Shown: positions 1 to 12,575, numbered from the stretch's first letter. The stretch: DNA of 64,000 nucleotides from Aaosphaeria pasadenensis (GCA_022813625.1 JAKLMB010000024.1:1-64000); one strand, 5' to 3'. Notes: generated from the letters alone by a model not told the origin. Translations and numbers: made by a program.

Positions 1-722
1 AATTTTTTTCACAAATCCCAATTAAACTCCATTTCACCGTTTCGCATATTACCCAAAAAATTCCAAAAACAAACCCCCCCCCCCCCCCCCCCCCAACACA
101 AAATCAGAAAAAGGACGCATTAGGATCAATGATGACATTCGTTCATATAGTTACTCTTATCTACTTACTCATCATCAAGAAAGGAAGAGATAGGAGAAGA
201 AGAGACAAGAGACAATTGGTATACTACAGACATGCACTCGAAACATAGACTACCCAAGAACAAGACAAAAAGACAGAAAAAGAGTAAGCCGCCCCTAGAG
301 AAGATGTTCGGAAGACAAGAAAGGAAGGAGGAAAGGAGGAAGTACATTCGATGCCGAAGGGAAAAAATGCTAATGCTGATGGGTGTCGATATGCAGGATC
401 GGGAAAACGATGGATGCTGCTGCTAATGCTGCTGTGCCGTGCATCGAATGGGAGAAGTCTTGTGGGTTGGTATGTTTCTTTGCTTGTGTCGGGGGTGGGT
501 GGGGGAGGATAGGAGTAAGTATTATGATCGGGGGTGCCTCATTATCAGATCCAAGGTCATCAGGCGTTCGAATATCCAAAGTAAAAAGGGGTATCATAAA
601 CGTCCAGTGGGTTATTAGAAGCGAAATGCGGTCGTGGTGGTGACGAAGAGCCCGGTGGAATGGCTATCCAAGTACCACCCCCTGAGAAGCCGCTCGAGAT
701 GACAAAATCCAAACGACGTTGC
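1..722. other. Intergenic / 3' flank, no gene seen
   Basis: No reading frame here has gene-like composition or splice structure. The stretch lies downstream of the Rab-like gene and probably holds its 3' UTR. It is purine-rich around 170-370 and contains a long C homopolymer. Confidence 0.6.
74..94. repeat. Poly-C homopolymer (21 C)
   Basis: An uninterrupted run of 21 C residues in AT-rich surroundings. It is a simple repeat, and its exact length is a likely sequencing or assembly uncertainty. Confidence 0.9.
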
Positions 723-1913
723 TCAACAACATCGGCCTCCCTTGTTGTTCCTCAACCTCTGTACGTCTTCTTCCCATTGGCCTTGTTCCCCTCCTGCCGC
801 TCCTGGCGTGGTGGGGAATCCTAGCCAACTTCTCCTCTTATCGCCCATTCCGACTCTGAAGCTCCCGTTTCCATTGCCCGGGTAGTCGAAGTAACCGGGT
901 ACATCGCCCTGGTTTATACCGGGTGTCACACCGGCTAACGCAAGTTGTTTGTACTCTTCCTCTAACTTTCGTTGTTCTTGTTCTACCAGTTTTCTCGTTA
1001 TCACTCGGAAGACCTCATCGACGCCTTCGCCGTCTTTGGCACTGATCTCGTGGCAACAGTCCCACCCGATCTCCTGGCCCCAAAAACCGCTCGATCGGTT
1101 GCTCTGTGGCGATGCCATGCCTCCATTATGGGTAGTCGAGAAAAAGCCACTCCCGGGGTTGCTTGAAGGTATTGGCTGTCCGTTTTGTGCTTGTGGGTAC
1201 AGGTGCTCCGCGACGTACGCAATGCAGCGTTCGAAGGGAACCTTGCGCTTCGAGGGGTCTTCGGCGACGATGTCGGATTTGGTGCCCACCACGTGTAATA
1301 TTATGTCGCTTCCGAGGTTATCTTTTAGCTCCTTCATCCACCGGCCCATCTCGAGGAACGATTCTTCGTCTGTGATGTCATAACAGAGGACACCTGCGTT
1401 GGCACCTGTACAGTAGTTCAAGTCAGTAAACCGAATACACGCGACTCGAGGACATGGGTAATAACACTAGACTCGCGCACAGGCTGCGATGTGCGTCAAG
1501 ATTCAAACTTTGTTTGAAACATTGCCTTGCTATCGTCTACAGACAAAATACGCATGTACAGATCTCGACTTTTCGAGTCGTAAACAAGACCCAAACTGCT
1601 GCAACAAGCTGTGGTACAATCTGTGACTGTGACTGTGAAGCCACGACCCGGACGCTTCCGTTCTAGACGTACCTCTATAGTAGAGTTTCGATATCGAGCG
1701 AAACCTTTCCTGTCCAGCTGTGTCCCATATTTGCAGGCGCACTGTGGTGGATGTGTCGATGTCCGTGACGCGCTTCGTGAGAAAAGAAGCCCCTATTGTC
1801 GATGCTGTTGTCGGGGGTGTAAATGCGTTCCTGACGTAACGATGAACGAGTGATGTTTTGCCGACTCCCTGACTCCCCAGTACCACTATCTTCGCCTCTA
1901 GACTGTTCGTCAT
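723..1913 (-). CDS. Rab-family small GTPase, prenylated
   Basis: Two exons, 1913-1673 and 1405-723, joined across a 267 bp intron (donor GTACGT, acceptor ACAG) that restores the Rab signature YYRGANAGVLCYDIT; 307 residues. Visible motifs are the P-loop GSQGVGKTS (residues 13-21), switch II WDTAGQE (63-69) and an SAK box late in the domain. The protein ends in GGRCC, a double-cysteine geranylgeranylation signal, so it should act on membranes in vesicle traffic. Oddities are a G4 motif reading TKSD instead of NKxD, and a Gly/Ser/Pro-rich insert of about 40 residues before the SAK box followed by a long Gly-rich tail, making it about 100 residues longer than a typical Rab. It looks closest to the Rab5/21/22 group, but the subfamily is not certain. 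Confidence 0.88.
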
Positions 1914-3991
1914 GGTGGTGGGAGAGATTTGAATTTTCTTATTTTCCCTGCGTATACGGCTGCGACCTGTGAAGTGACTGTGGGAAAGCGGTCGGTGCTT
2001 CGGGGATCCGGGGTTGGTGGTATGCGGTGTTCTTCAGCTACCTGGCTTCAAGTGAGAGTGAGAGCCGTTGCCACAGAGGTGGCTTGAGCGAACGGGTTGG
2101 ACGACAGAGTGGTATGTAGGTGGTCGTAATACCAGTCGCATGACGCTATGTATGTATTCCAGCGAGAGAGAAAATGGCTGTAGTGTCGCAAGCGCAAGTG
2201 GCAGCGAAACTTTGTGAGAGGTCTCACACTGTTTGACGTAGTGTTTTTGGAAAGTCAACAGTGAAGTGACAGTACAGTGACATAGCGGGAATGGACCAGC
2301 GCCCAACGGCGGGCTTGGCCCCCGAGCCATAGGGGCCATGTGACCCCCTCCCGATGGCAGACATTAGATGACGATCTTAAGCGTGGAACACGATTGTGAT
2401 GAATGAATGGCATACAGCAGCCATCGTCGCAAAGTGGGAGGATGGGGAATTTGAAGGGTTGCGAAATGACCGCCATGCCCGCCGTGACCGCCCAGAAATT
2501 GTTTACTTTATCGAACTCTGACCGCAAGAGCACAAACATTACTAGCGCTTGACGTCCGTCCAGCAAACGCATCAACCGCGTCATGGTTGATGGGTTGATT
2601 GGCCTAGACCGACTTTCTGTCCTCCTCCTCCTTTCGTTCCCTGCAGAGTGGCCACCGTGGACACGGTGGAGTGGGCAGAGTGGCAGACCATAATGGGATG
2701 GAAACATGCTTGTGGCCCGGAAATGCGGTTGCGCGCGCCTGACTCAACAATTGTTTGCTTGTAACATCAGCGAAGTCGGAGAGGCTGCAGCGGACATTCC
2801 TTTTCCATTCTCTTGTGGATCGTCGAGTATGTAGGTACAAGTATCTTGCATGCATCGTGCTTGGATTCCAACTGGTCCCCCTTGTGAGTGTACTGTGTAG
2901 ATAGGCGTTGCACATAAGCTCGATTAGACTACCCTGAGAACATTTTGCAACAGTGTCTAACTTATGTAGAAGTAGGACGAGAGACCTCACTACATTAGCA
3001 CAATAGACACAGTACCCTGTAGTCACTCAAAAGTTCAGTACAAAATGTTAAAGCCATTGAACGTGTACCGCAAGGTCCCAATACCAACCATTATTGTTGT
3101 AAATTGAGTATGGCGTATGGCTCGTTGCCCACAGACACAGTAGTGTACTTCGAGACAATATCTACCGAGTAGGATAGCTTGAAGTTTTGGTATTCCAGTC
3201 GAGGTTCTTGGGAGAAGGTCAAGCGAGACAAATACAAATAGTTACAAATACGAGTAATATTGTGTAGAACAATCGTCAAAGCCGCTCTCTATACGATAAG
3301 TACGATGGAGATGCTGTCCAGTAAGAAGAAAACAAATGAGAATGACCGAAGCAATGCTAAAGACAATTGCCGGGATACCCAACGTGGTCAAGCCCGCAAT
3401 GGTGGACTACCTATCCCGCCTTCCACTTAACCTCATCTGTATTGGTTCCAAATACTCCGTCGTCCGCCATGCGTTATCCGAAGACAGAGAGAGTCCCATC
3501 CGAGAGCAACGAACTAATGATGGCTACTTGATTATTACAAGTTCGCCGATGCACCGGGTACTTGATTACGAGCCAGGGCCAAGACAGTAAATAGACAGGA
3601 CGGGATAGGCTCAATTCAGCTCATCGACAAGCCATTCTCCTACTGCGGGGGTAGATGGGCCGAAACCGAGCTACTCATTCACAATAAAATCTCGCCGTCA
3701 TCATCCTGCACAATCCGTATCTTCAGTCTTCCTCGGATCTGGAGAAAAGGAACATCATTCATTGGATTGTCGATCGAATCCATAGCGACTTTAGCGGAAG
3801 CTTGAATCCCTTCCTCCTCGTACATATCTCGAATCATTGTTTTATCATTTCCTCGCACTAAGTTGCGTTCCCCCGTTTATTTTACCCCAGACTCTCCTCC
3901 ATCCCATCCCTACTCGAAACATTCTCGCACTACCTCCCTCATACGATCACTACACACCACACATCTACACATCACTCCCTCAACCACAACC
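1914..3991. other. Divergent intergenic region, no gene seen
   Basis: About 2.1 kb between the start of the Rab-like gene (leftward) and the lactate dehydrogenase gene (rightward). Open frames are short and have no recognisable motifs. The last about 130 bp before 3992 are C-rich and AG-poor, typical of a fungal promoter and leader. It should contain both promoters. Confidence 0.6.
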
Positions 3992-5562
3992 ATGAATCGC
4001 GACAGCAACGACACACAGCCCGTCAAGCTCACAGGCGAAGAGATAGCAAAGCACAACTCCCGAGAATCATGCTGGGTCATAGTGCACGGGCGAGCGTACG
4101 ATGTCACCGAGTTCCTGCCCGAGCACCCGGGCGGCCCCAAGATCATCCTCAAGTACGCCGGCAAGGACGCCACGGAGGAGTATGAGCCCATCCACCCGCC
4201 AGACACCCTCGAGAAGTACCTCGACAAGTCGAAACATCTCGGCGAGGTCGACATGGGCACCGTCGAGGTCGAGGAGAAGGAGGTGGATCCGGACGAGGAG
4301 GACAGGCAGAAGCGCATCGCGCGCATGCCTATCCTCGAGCAGTGCTACAATCTCATGGACTTCGAGGCCGTGGCGAGGTCGGTCATGAAGAAGACTGCTT
4401 GGGCGTACTACTCGAGTGGTGCCGACGACGAGATCGTAAGGACCAATGGATACCCATTGCAAACAAGTCAATGCTAACACATTCCCCCCAGACGATGCGA
4501 GAAAACCACAACGCCTTCCACAAGATATGGTTCCGGCCCCGAATCCTCGTCGACGTCGAGAAAGTCGACATCTCCACCACCATGCTCGGCACGAAAGTCG
4601 ACATGCCATTCTACGTGACGGCCACGGCGCTGGGCAAGCTCGGCCACCCGGAGGGCGAGGTCATCCTTACCCGCGGCGCGAGCAAGCACAACGTGATCCA
4701 GATGATCCCGACGCTGGCGTCGTGCTCGTTCGACGAGATCATGGACGCCGCGCAGGACGGCCAGTGCCAATGGCTGCAGCTGTACGTGAACAAGGACCGG
4801 AAGGTGACGCGGCGCATCGTCGAGCACGCCGAGAAGCGCGGCTGCAAGGGCCTCTTCATCACCGTCGACGCGCCCCAGCTCGGCCGCAGAGAGAAGGACA
4901 TGCGCTCCAAGTTCTCCGACGTGGGCTCCAGCGTCCAGAGCTCCTCCGGAGGCGAGGTCGACCGAAGCCAGGGCGCCGCCCGCGCCATCTCGTCATTCAT
5001 TGACCCGAGCCTCAGCTGGAAGGACATCCCCTGGTTCCAGAGCATCACGAAAATGCCAATTATCCTCAAGGGCGTCCAGTGCGTCGAGGACGTCCTCCGC
5101 GCGGTCGAGGCTGGCGTCCAAGGTGTCGTCCTGTCTAACCACGGTGGTCGCCAACTCGACACCGCTCCGTCCGCCATTGAAGTCCTCGCCGAAGTCATGC
5201 CCGCACTCCGCGAGCGCGGTTGGCAAGATCGCATCGAAGTCTACATTGATGGTGGTGTCCGTCGTGCTACTGATATTCTCAAGGCTATTTGCTTGGGCGC
5301 AAAGGGTGTCGGTATTGGAAGGCCTTTCTTGTATGCCATGTCTGCATACGGCCTGCCTGGTGTTGACCGCGCCATGCAACTCCTCAGGGACGAAATGGAA
5401 ATGAACATGCGACTCATCGGCGCCTCAGATATCTCTCAACTTAACCCTACTCTGCTTGATACGCGGGGATTGAGCATGCACACTGCGGTGGTGCCGAGTG
5501 ATACCCTGGGCAAGAATGTTTATGATCCATTGGTCGGTCCCAAGGAGAAGGCCAAATTGTGA
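3992..5562 (+). CDS. CYB2: L-lactate dehydrogenase, cytochrome b2 type (cytochrome b5 + FMN domain)
   Basis: Oxidises L-lactate (or a related 2-hydroxy acid) to the keto acid with FMN, passing electrons through a b5 heme. Exons 3992-4435 and 4492-5562, 55 bp intron with a GCTAAC branch site; 504 residues, close to yeast cytochrome b2. The N-terminal b5 domain has heme ligands His45 (HPGG) and probably His68. The FMN domain carries the family's active-site elements: YYSSGADDE, QLYVNKDR, TVDAPQLGRRE and SNHGGRQLD (His365, Arg368). The first ATG gives no mitochondrial presequence, unlike yeast Cyb2, and the protein ends in AKL, which fits the PTS1 peroxisome signal. Substrate could also be another 2-hydroxy acid, since the family is mixed. 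The ATG at 3992 is the only one that starts cleanly at the b5 domain. Confidence 0.93.
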
Positions 5563-6082
5563 GGTAGCAAATGGAGGACATTTAGCGTTAGATTTGTTCG
5601 CTGTATATAACTGTATGCGGAGAGTCGATTGCTTTCCAGACTAAGTTTTGTACTTGCATTGTTGGATACGAAAATACATATACCAATTCTTACTGTCGAA
5701 ATTTGCAACTCTGCCATTCCTGTAGAACGAACATACCAACGTCGCGCAACGATTCTCACACATCATTCCAGCTTTCACAAAGGTATTGCCATCCTAAAGC
5801 ACATTGGTAATTCTCAACTGTATGTAATGAATGAGTACATTGGTCATGCCTTCTAAGCTACTTCGCTAAACTTGATTCAAGTCCCATCATACGTGACCCA
5901 GAAAACACTCAACAACTGCTCCATGCCGCCAAAACTTTGTTCTTTTTTAACCAACCATGTTAACAATAATACCTAGAAAGTTTTTATGAGCGAAGGGTCC
6001 ACCCAAAGAGGTCTGGCCCAGATGCACGGTGACTATTGTGGGGATGCGCTTCGGTGCTCGGTTGGATGCTACCCCGAACTAA
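5563..6082. other. Convergent 3' region, no gene seen
   Basis: About 520 bp between two convergent genes, holding their 3' UTRs. No coding signal seen. Confidence 0.6.
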
Positions 6083-7714
6083 TCATCCACCGAGACTGTT
6101 GTTTACGACCCTGTGTAACAAAATCATGTCGTGTAATGCGTCGTCCTCTTTTTCAGTTTCCGAATCTTCTTCACCTCCCTCGAGTAGTCGGGCCTCCTCC
6201 TGCTCCTTACTATCGGCGCTAACGGGATCAGATACTCTCACTAAACCTGTAGACTTTGAGAAGACATACTCATCGAATGCCCCCCCAGGACCAGATTTGG
6301 ACACTTGTTCTTCACTGCTGCCCCTATGCTCCACATCTACGATGATATTGTCGTCACCAAGATGAGATATTGTCGATTTCGGTGCAGCGATGCGTGTAGG
6401 TTCTGGCACAGAAAGTCTTGCTCGTGTGCTATTCTCTCCAACGATGGTCTGCAAAGGTCTATCCAAAGCGCCAGGGATACCAGAGAATCCATCATGGCTG
6501 TTACGCTGATCGTTGGATCCAGTCGAAGACAAATGTGACTCGTTATGCAAAGCATCCAGAGCAAGATACGCCGAGACATCGGCATCTCTTCTCAAAGACT
6601 CGATAGTGTTGGCCTCTGATACCTGTGAGCTTTCATATCTTCTCGACTGCTTTTGATCACCATTATCCAATGGTCTGCTCTTCCCAGAACGATTCTCGTT
6701 CGAAGTCAAAATAGGTGTTGTTTTCGAGAGTGGTAGATTGAAAGACCCTGAATAGTTGTCTGCAAGTGGCCACACTGGTGGTTTCTCTGGCATGCCATCA
6801 AAAGGCGACGCAAAGATACACGCAGTGTTTGGCGACTCATCGCTGATTTGCAATTGCGAATCAGGTAAAGAAAAATAATCAAGATTCCCCGAGGTCGGAG
6901 ATGCTGGTGACAACACAATGTCGGGTGTCTTCCCATCGACCAGAGGAAGACTATTTCGCGGGATTGGAACGGAGCTCAAATTACCGTTTGACTCGAGCGA
7001 TACATTGTTAGTCAAGCTATGGACTAAGGGGTTTCGACGTGAGTTGCTGATGATAGACTTCTGTACCGCTGGTTTCGTGAGAGGAGCAGGAGACACTGGC
7101 ACCGTGCCTACTTCGAAAGTGGTTGTGCTGGGAGGCGTACTCTTGCCAACGTCGGAGCCAATTCTCGTACCGGCTGACACTGCGATAGGCGATGAATGCG
7201 TAACACTGGAATTTCCAAATCTGGACCTGAAACTTCCTGAACCAGACAAGACCCTGTTGGGCGGTGAAAGGTTGAACCCGAGTGGTAGCGAATTTCTTGA
7301 CCTGACTGATCTTGGTGAAGCCTGTTGTGGGACTTAACGGAGCAGGTCTTGAGAAAAGGTCATTGCTATCTTAAACATACATCAGGACTCGCGTCACCTT
7401 GAGCTACAATCCTGCTCAAATCAAGACTAGACCGCAGCTTTCGGATAGATCCCATCAAGCGGAGACGGCGACCAGGACTGCAACCTTCAGGTATCTGGTT
7501 GGCTTTATTGTGCGTAAAGAGGTCATCCGCACGGGTGGGAAAAGAGCCATACTCCTGTACGCGTTGCTTGTCACTCGTGTCTGTCCTGTAGGGTGGTTCA
7601 GTACAAGCGAAAGGGCATAAGGCGAGTGTTAGATTTGGAGGGAATGTACTCATTCCAGGAGTCGAAGAACGCCGACAAGTTCTTCTTCTTGAAATGCTTC
7701 AGCTTCAAGTCCAT
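6083..7714 (-). CDS. Hypothetical Ser-rich, largely disordered protein
   Basis: Three-exon model: 7714-7650, 7585-7381 and 7321-6083, with introns of 64 bp (donor GTACAT, acceptor CTACAG) and 59 bp (donor GTATGT, acceptor CAACAG). All phases agree and give 502 residues. The N-terminus is a basic segment beginning MDLKLKHFKKKN, followed by a moderately charged stretch. The rest is rich in Ser, Pro and Asn with no recognisable domain, ending in an acidic patch (EEDSETEKED) and a short hydrophobic tail. I do not recognise the family. An alternative is a start at 7653 reading through the first intron. The conserved-looking basic N-terminus and clean phase make the three-exon form more likely. It could be a scaffold or regulatory protein, but nothing in the sequence decides this. 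Confidence 0.65.
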
Positions 7715-8366
7715 GATCAAGGCTGATACAAAGTTACGAGAAGAAGAGAGAGGGGAAGTGAAAAGGCGAACACGCCAATATCTAGTTGAGCACAAACTCG
7801 GGTACTCATTATTGAAGAAAGAAGGAAGGGTCACTGCCGCACGAGATGAATATGAGAAACGGTAGTTCCGATCAGAGCAGGTGGCTTCTAATGTCAAAGC
7901 GCCTGCAGATTTGAGATATCGGTAGTAAGAAAGCATGACCAGCATATTTCCATGACTGCCATAGTCGAGATACACTACAAAACGGTGGTCGTACGAGTTA
8001 GTTGATATGTTAAAGTTCGTGTACAACAGCCTGCATGATTTAGAAATTCTATTAAGAATTCATATGAAGTTTCCAAAGAATTATGAGCCGCGTTTGTATC
8101 AGCATCGTGCAATAATCGCTTTCAAGGGATGAATGTCAGTAACACGTGATCGTCGACATGGCCTGTGCCACCCTGGTTCTTCACGTCGTCCAGAAAGTCG
8201 CGACCCCCAACCTCAACACCGTTTCAACATCACAGCTGTGCGCAACCCTAACACCTTCAACCTCTCCATACCGAAAGCTCGCGCATTACGACCCTCGTCA
8301 TTGGAACGACCTGTCTCTGTCCATCGGCACGAGTGAGGGGTTTGGAATCCCGATTGCGCAACCGCA
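7715..8366. other. Divergent intergenic region, no gene seen
   Basis: About 650 bp between two divergently transcribed genes. It presumably holds both promoters. A purine-rich frame on the + strand (about 7621-7865) is antisense to the first exon of the leftward gene and is not supported. Confidence 0.55.
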
Positions 8367-9890
8367 ATGGCGCGCGGTCGTCCTTCACGAGCTGCGGCTC
8401 GTCGCAGTACTCCCTTGCGAGTAGCCACCCCACCGCCAGACTCGGACGATGAAATGATTGATGCGCCAGAGTCGCGTGCAGAGACTCCGGCCGAGGAAGA
8501 GGATGAGGCCGCGACACCGGCGCACGAGAGCGAGGAAGAAAAGGCGCCCTCGGAGCGATCATCACCACCGGTTGTTCAACCGTTCCCGCGTAAGAAGCGC
8601 CTCGGTCGCCCACCAAAGAATAGACCGCCGGACTGGAACGTCATTCCTGATAATGTCTCTGAGGGCGGTACACCCATCAAGCGCAAGCGTGGCCGTCCTG
8701 CTGGGGGAGGATTCCGGGGCCGACCCCGAGGAGTCCCAGCTGGGCCAACGCGGGTTGCCATCGACAAGGAGGGGACAATGATGGATGTTGTAAATGACGA
8801 AGTTGATCTACCGGATGACCCAGAAGGAGAAACAAAAGTGGATAAGATGGGAAACCTACAGGGTGGCCGAGATTATCGTGTGCGTGTCTTTACCATTGGC
8901 GGAAGAGGAGACCGATTGTACATGTTGTCGACCGAGCCCGCCCGTTGCTGTGGATTCAGGGACAGTTATCTTTTCTTCACGAAACACATGAAGTTACATA
9001 AGATTATTATCGACGACACGGAAAAGAGGGATCTTATTGATCGCGAAGTCATCCCACATTCCTACAAAGGCCGAGCTATTGGTGTCGTCACCGCGCGATC
9101 AGTATTCCGAGAATTTGGCGCACGCATTGTTATAGGAGGAAAGAGGGTCATAGACGATTACTACGCCCAAGCAGCGAGGGAGCGAGGCGAGATCGAAGGC
9201 GAGATCGCGGAGCCCCACGATAAGCTACCCCCTCCAGGCGAACCCTACAACAAGAACCAGTACGTCGCGTGGCATGGTGCCAGTGCTGTGTACCACACAG
9301 GCGTGCCTAGTGTTCCCATCACCAACGGAAAGCTTCCTGTCGGTCCCAAACGAAAGGTCAATATCACTTCAGCCAACTGGCAATTCGAACATGCCCGCTC
9401 TGCTAGGTAAGTTGCCACAACCTTGGTGAAAAACTCTAGAACCGTAGCTAATTCATGCAGTCGCTTCAACTCCGTACTGTCTCAAGTCCGGAAAGAAAAC
9501 ATGCAAGGCATCTACGATCCCCACACGAATTTAATGTGCTTCCCCAAGATCACCCAACCGACTCACGCCCGGTGGGAAGAGGTGCCCCCCTCCGAGTCCG
9601 ACGTGCCCAGCATCGTCCGGCGAAACTACCTCATCGTCGATCGCGTCTACCAAAACCCGCCCTTCACCGGTCTGGGCAACCCGGGTGCAGACGCCGACTT
9701 CTGCGACATAGGCCCGAACGGGCTCCCCAAGGTCGACGACGAAGATCTGGAGAAGATGACGCCGGAGGCGCGCGCGGCCTTTGTACAGGCAAAAAGCGCA
9801 GAAGCGGAGTGGAGGAACCAGTGGCAAACGGAGCACGTCGACGGGAAACGAGCGAAACTTAAGATTGCATTCACAGGCGTTCCGGTCTAA
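8367..9890 (+). CDS. RSC7: Chromatin-remodelling complex subunit Rsc7/Swp82 (Npl6) family
   Basis: Subunit of the RSC/SWI-SNF type nucleosome remodelling complexes. Exons 8367-9406 and 9461-9890 joined across a 54 bp intron (GTAAGT...ATGCAG); 489 residues. The N-terminal about 130 residues are acidic and disordered with several AT-hook-like cores (RGRP at residues 3-6, then LGRPPKNRP, KRGRPAGG and RGRPRG), expected to touch DNA. From about residue 165 comes the conserved CRC_subunit (Rsc7/Swp82) domain, with segments such as DRLYMLSTEPARCCGFRDSY, KGRAIGVVTARSVFREFG and HTGVPSVPITNG. The second exon supplies the domain end (NMQGIYDPHTNLMCFPKITQ). The ATG at 8367 opens directly on the first AT-hook. 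Confidence 0.92.
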
Positions 9891-10606
9891 GTTCGTTCAA
9901 ACTGCCGCTTTATCATTAAGGCATAAGAAAGAAGTGTGGTTTTTTTATTTTCTCCTTTTCACATTAATGTTGGGGGCGATCAGGAATACCAAAGTTTCCA
10001 AACACAACAACGTGTATGTGTGTATGTGTTTGTGTGTATCATTATAGGTAGTTACAGGATAATGATTTCGAATGGCTCACGGGGTTTTCTCATTATTTAC
10101 CGTTCTCTACGTCCAGGGTCCCGCCCTTAGCAACCATTCGTCCACCTCTTGTTCCCTTTGCTCGAAGAACAACCATCATCATTGGACAGAATGCTCGAGC
10201 CACACTTCCAGTACCACTAGCTATAGTTAAAACAAGCCCAAACCCCCGGAACAATCAACTCCCAACCCCCAAGGACAAAGGGCGGCGCTCCCCGCCATGG
10301 GCAACCAGACGATCCATAGGGCTGACACAAAGCCAGAAGACATCTAGAAAAGCGATCTTGAATCTTGGCGTAGCATTTGAGATCTCCCCTCCCCTCCAAC
10401 GAATACTCGATATGGGATGGGCGGGGGGAAACCACTTGAACGCTTTCCTGTTCCAGACAAAGCGGGATTGAGGGCCCTCTCAATGCTACTTGCTATATCC
10501 ATTCATGTCTCCCAAGATGAATGGGGGTTTCTTGAGGTCATGAAATTCGCAGCGTTGCTGATATTGTGCTAGATAGGTACACGCACGATATAAGATTCCG
10601 GTCGAT
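9891..10606. other. Intergenic region, no gene seen
   Basis: About 715 bp between two rightward genes. It contains the 3' UTR of the Rsc7 gene with a short TG-rich run (about 10013-10037) and the promoter of the receptor gene. No coding signal seen. Confidence 0.6.
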
Positions 10607-12575
10607 ATGGAGGAGGCAAGTTCTGTGCTTCCAGCTCTGGTAAATGCGACGGATGCATGCCCGGAGCCGTTGCTCGATCAATCGTTCTTTGGGGTGAAGG
10701 GAGGATGTTAGTATATTCCCACCATGGGATCAAAAAGGTTGACTTAACTGATGATATCGCGATAGATCAAGCAGGACGGTACTGCGGTCTCGGGGCATTA
10801 GCAGATGGAAACACATGTTGTTTGCCATGTCCAATCCAAGATTGGGTATATCATTCAGGTTCGCTGAATCCCTTCAAAACCCATTATCATCAGGTACTGA
10901 ACCACATCACGCAGAATGGAAGCAACAGCTCCGGATCCCAAACTACCTCTCCATCCTCTCAGTCGCCCTCTGCGTCTTCCTCCTCCTCTCCTTCGCCGTG
11001 CTCCCGGCGTCCGCAACCCGCCGACACTACCTCTCCGTGGGCCTCCTGTTTCCTGTCCTTTCCATCAGCCTCTCGTTCGTCATTCCCATCGGCTCGAACC
11101 CGGACCTATGCTACGACGCCATCACGCCCAACGACATGAACTCGTCGGCATCCTGCGCATGGACCGGCGCACTGGTCACGCTCGGCGGGCTCGCCAGTGT
11201 TATCTGGGTTTTCCTCCGCAGCCTATGGCTACACGTCCGCGTCGTGTGGGACGTGGCGCCGGGGAAGGGGTTCAAGTGGGCGAGCATCGCGGCGGGGACG
11301 CTGCTGCCGTTGGGGTTCCTGGTTGCGATTCTCGTTCGCACGGGGTTCTCGTATCGTATGGGCCGGACGTGCTTGCCGAATCATGAGGATGCAATTGTTA
11401 CGTTCTGGGCTTGGTTGATGGCGTTTGCGGTCGCGGCGTTCGTGCTGCAATTCGTTACGACGGGGTACTGTGTTATGGTTTACTTGAGGACGTTAAGGAG
11501 GGAGAGGAGCCGGGCGAGGAGCACGTTTGAGCGTGGAGGTAGGGAACGGCTCGATACGTGGCGTGAGGTCAAGAAGATGCTGGTGTTGCAGTGGAGGAAT
11601 ATTCTTGTCAGCATATTTGTGTTGGTAGGGAGTGTAGCTTTCTTTGTGGTGTTCTGGGCTCAGGACTCGAAGCTGGGCCGAGTGGATAATGAGGAGGATC
11701 TGATGGCCGTGAAGACTTGGATTGAGTGTCAGATGGCTAATCGTGGGGACAAGGAGCAGTGTAGGAAGTATGTGGAGGGCTTGACTGTCCCGTTCGCATC
11801 TGTACTCACGGCTCTGATCTTAGCTTCTGTAAGTTCGCTGCTCTTCGTCTGTAAAGGCATCAGAAGGGACTGACAACCTCAACAGCTGGTCGGTGTAGAG
11901 ATCTTCATCCTCCTTTTCCGTCTCTCCATGCTCAAAGCATGGATAACCCTTTTCCGTTCTCTACCGCGTCGCCTTCGCAACATCTACGCCTCCATACGGC
12001 GCCGCCCTTCCAATGACCCAGACGAGCTTCCCATGACCACTGATCCAGAGACAAAAGATAATAAGACACCCTATATCCCACCAATCGACACCAAAACCCC
12101 AGGCCCAACACCACGAAGCAGCAGTGTGAGCGGCGTGATGGCACCCACGTACATGGAAAACATATCCCCGATTCTGCCTCCGACGGAAGCCCACGTGCGG
12201 TCGCCAATCTCGCCCGTAGAGTCTCTTCCGTCTCCAGTGTCGGAATGGGAGTGGAATGTTTCGGAGATGCGGGAGAGCATGCGGTCGCCGACGCTGAGGC
12301 CGAAGGTCGATGACTCGTTCACGCCACATCGCGATCCACCCCCGCCGCCCTCGCGCAACTTTTCTCTGCCCGGAGCGTCGAGACGGCATAGTCTGCTGCG
12401 GTTGTCGTCAACGAATTTCGTTCCGTTGCGATCGTCTATTCAGAGAACGGACTCGGCAAGAATGAGGCTGAAGTCGAGGATTAGTGATCCTGTGCCTGGG
12501 AGTTTTGTGCATGTTGCTGGAGCATTTATCAATGATGGGGAGGTGGGAGATGGGAATGAACGCATGGAGAGTTGA
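10607..12575 (+). CDS. Seven-transmembrane receptor, Frizzled/Smoothened-like without cysteine-rich domain
   Basis: Four exons: 10607-10706, 10766-10858, 10915-11828 and 11886-12575 (introns 59, 56 and 57 bp, all phases consistent), 598 residues. A short extracellular N-terminus contains the Cys-rich segment CCLPCPIQDWVY, which I recall from fungal Frizzled-like receptors (family assignment from memory). Seven hydrophobic segments follow, beginning LSILSVALCVFLLLS and ending in a helix split by the last intron (VLTALILAS / LVGVEIFILLF). The cytoplasmic tail of about 210 residues is Ser/Pro-rich, with many possible phosphorylation sites. The role is presumably G-protein-type signalling at the plasma membrane; the ligand is unknown. 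The third exon boundary is the least certain: its donor GTTCGC is weak, and a shorter 35 bp intron is possible but below usual size. Confidence 0.78.

Noticed and set aside
4611..5234. Long open frame on the minus strand opposite the lactate dehydrogenase gene
   Set aside because: It is antisense to conserved coding sequence and owes its length to GC-rich codon bias; no motif.
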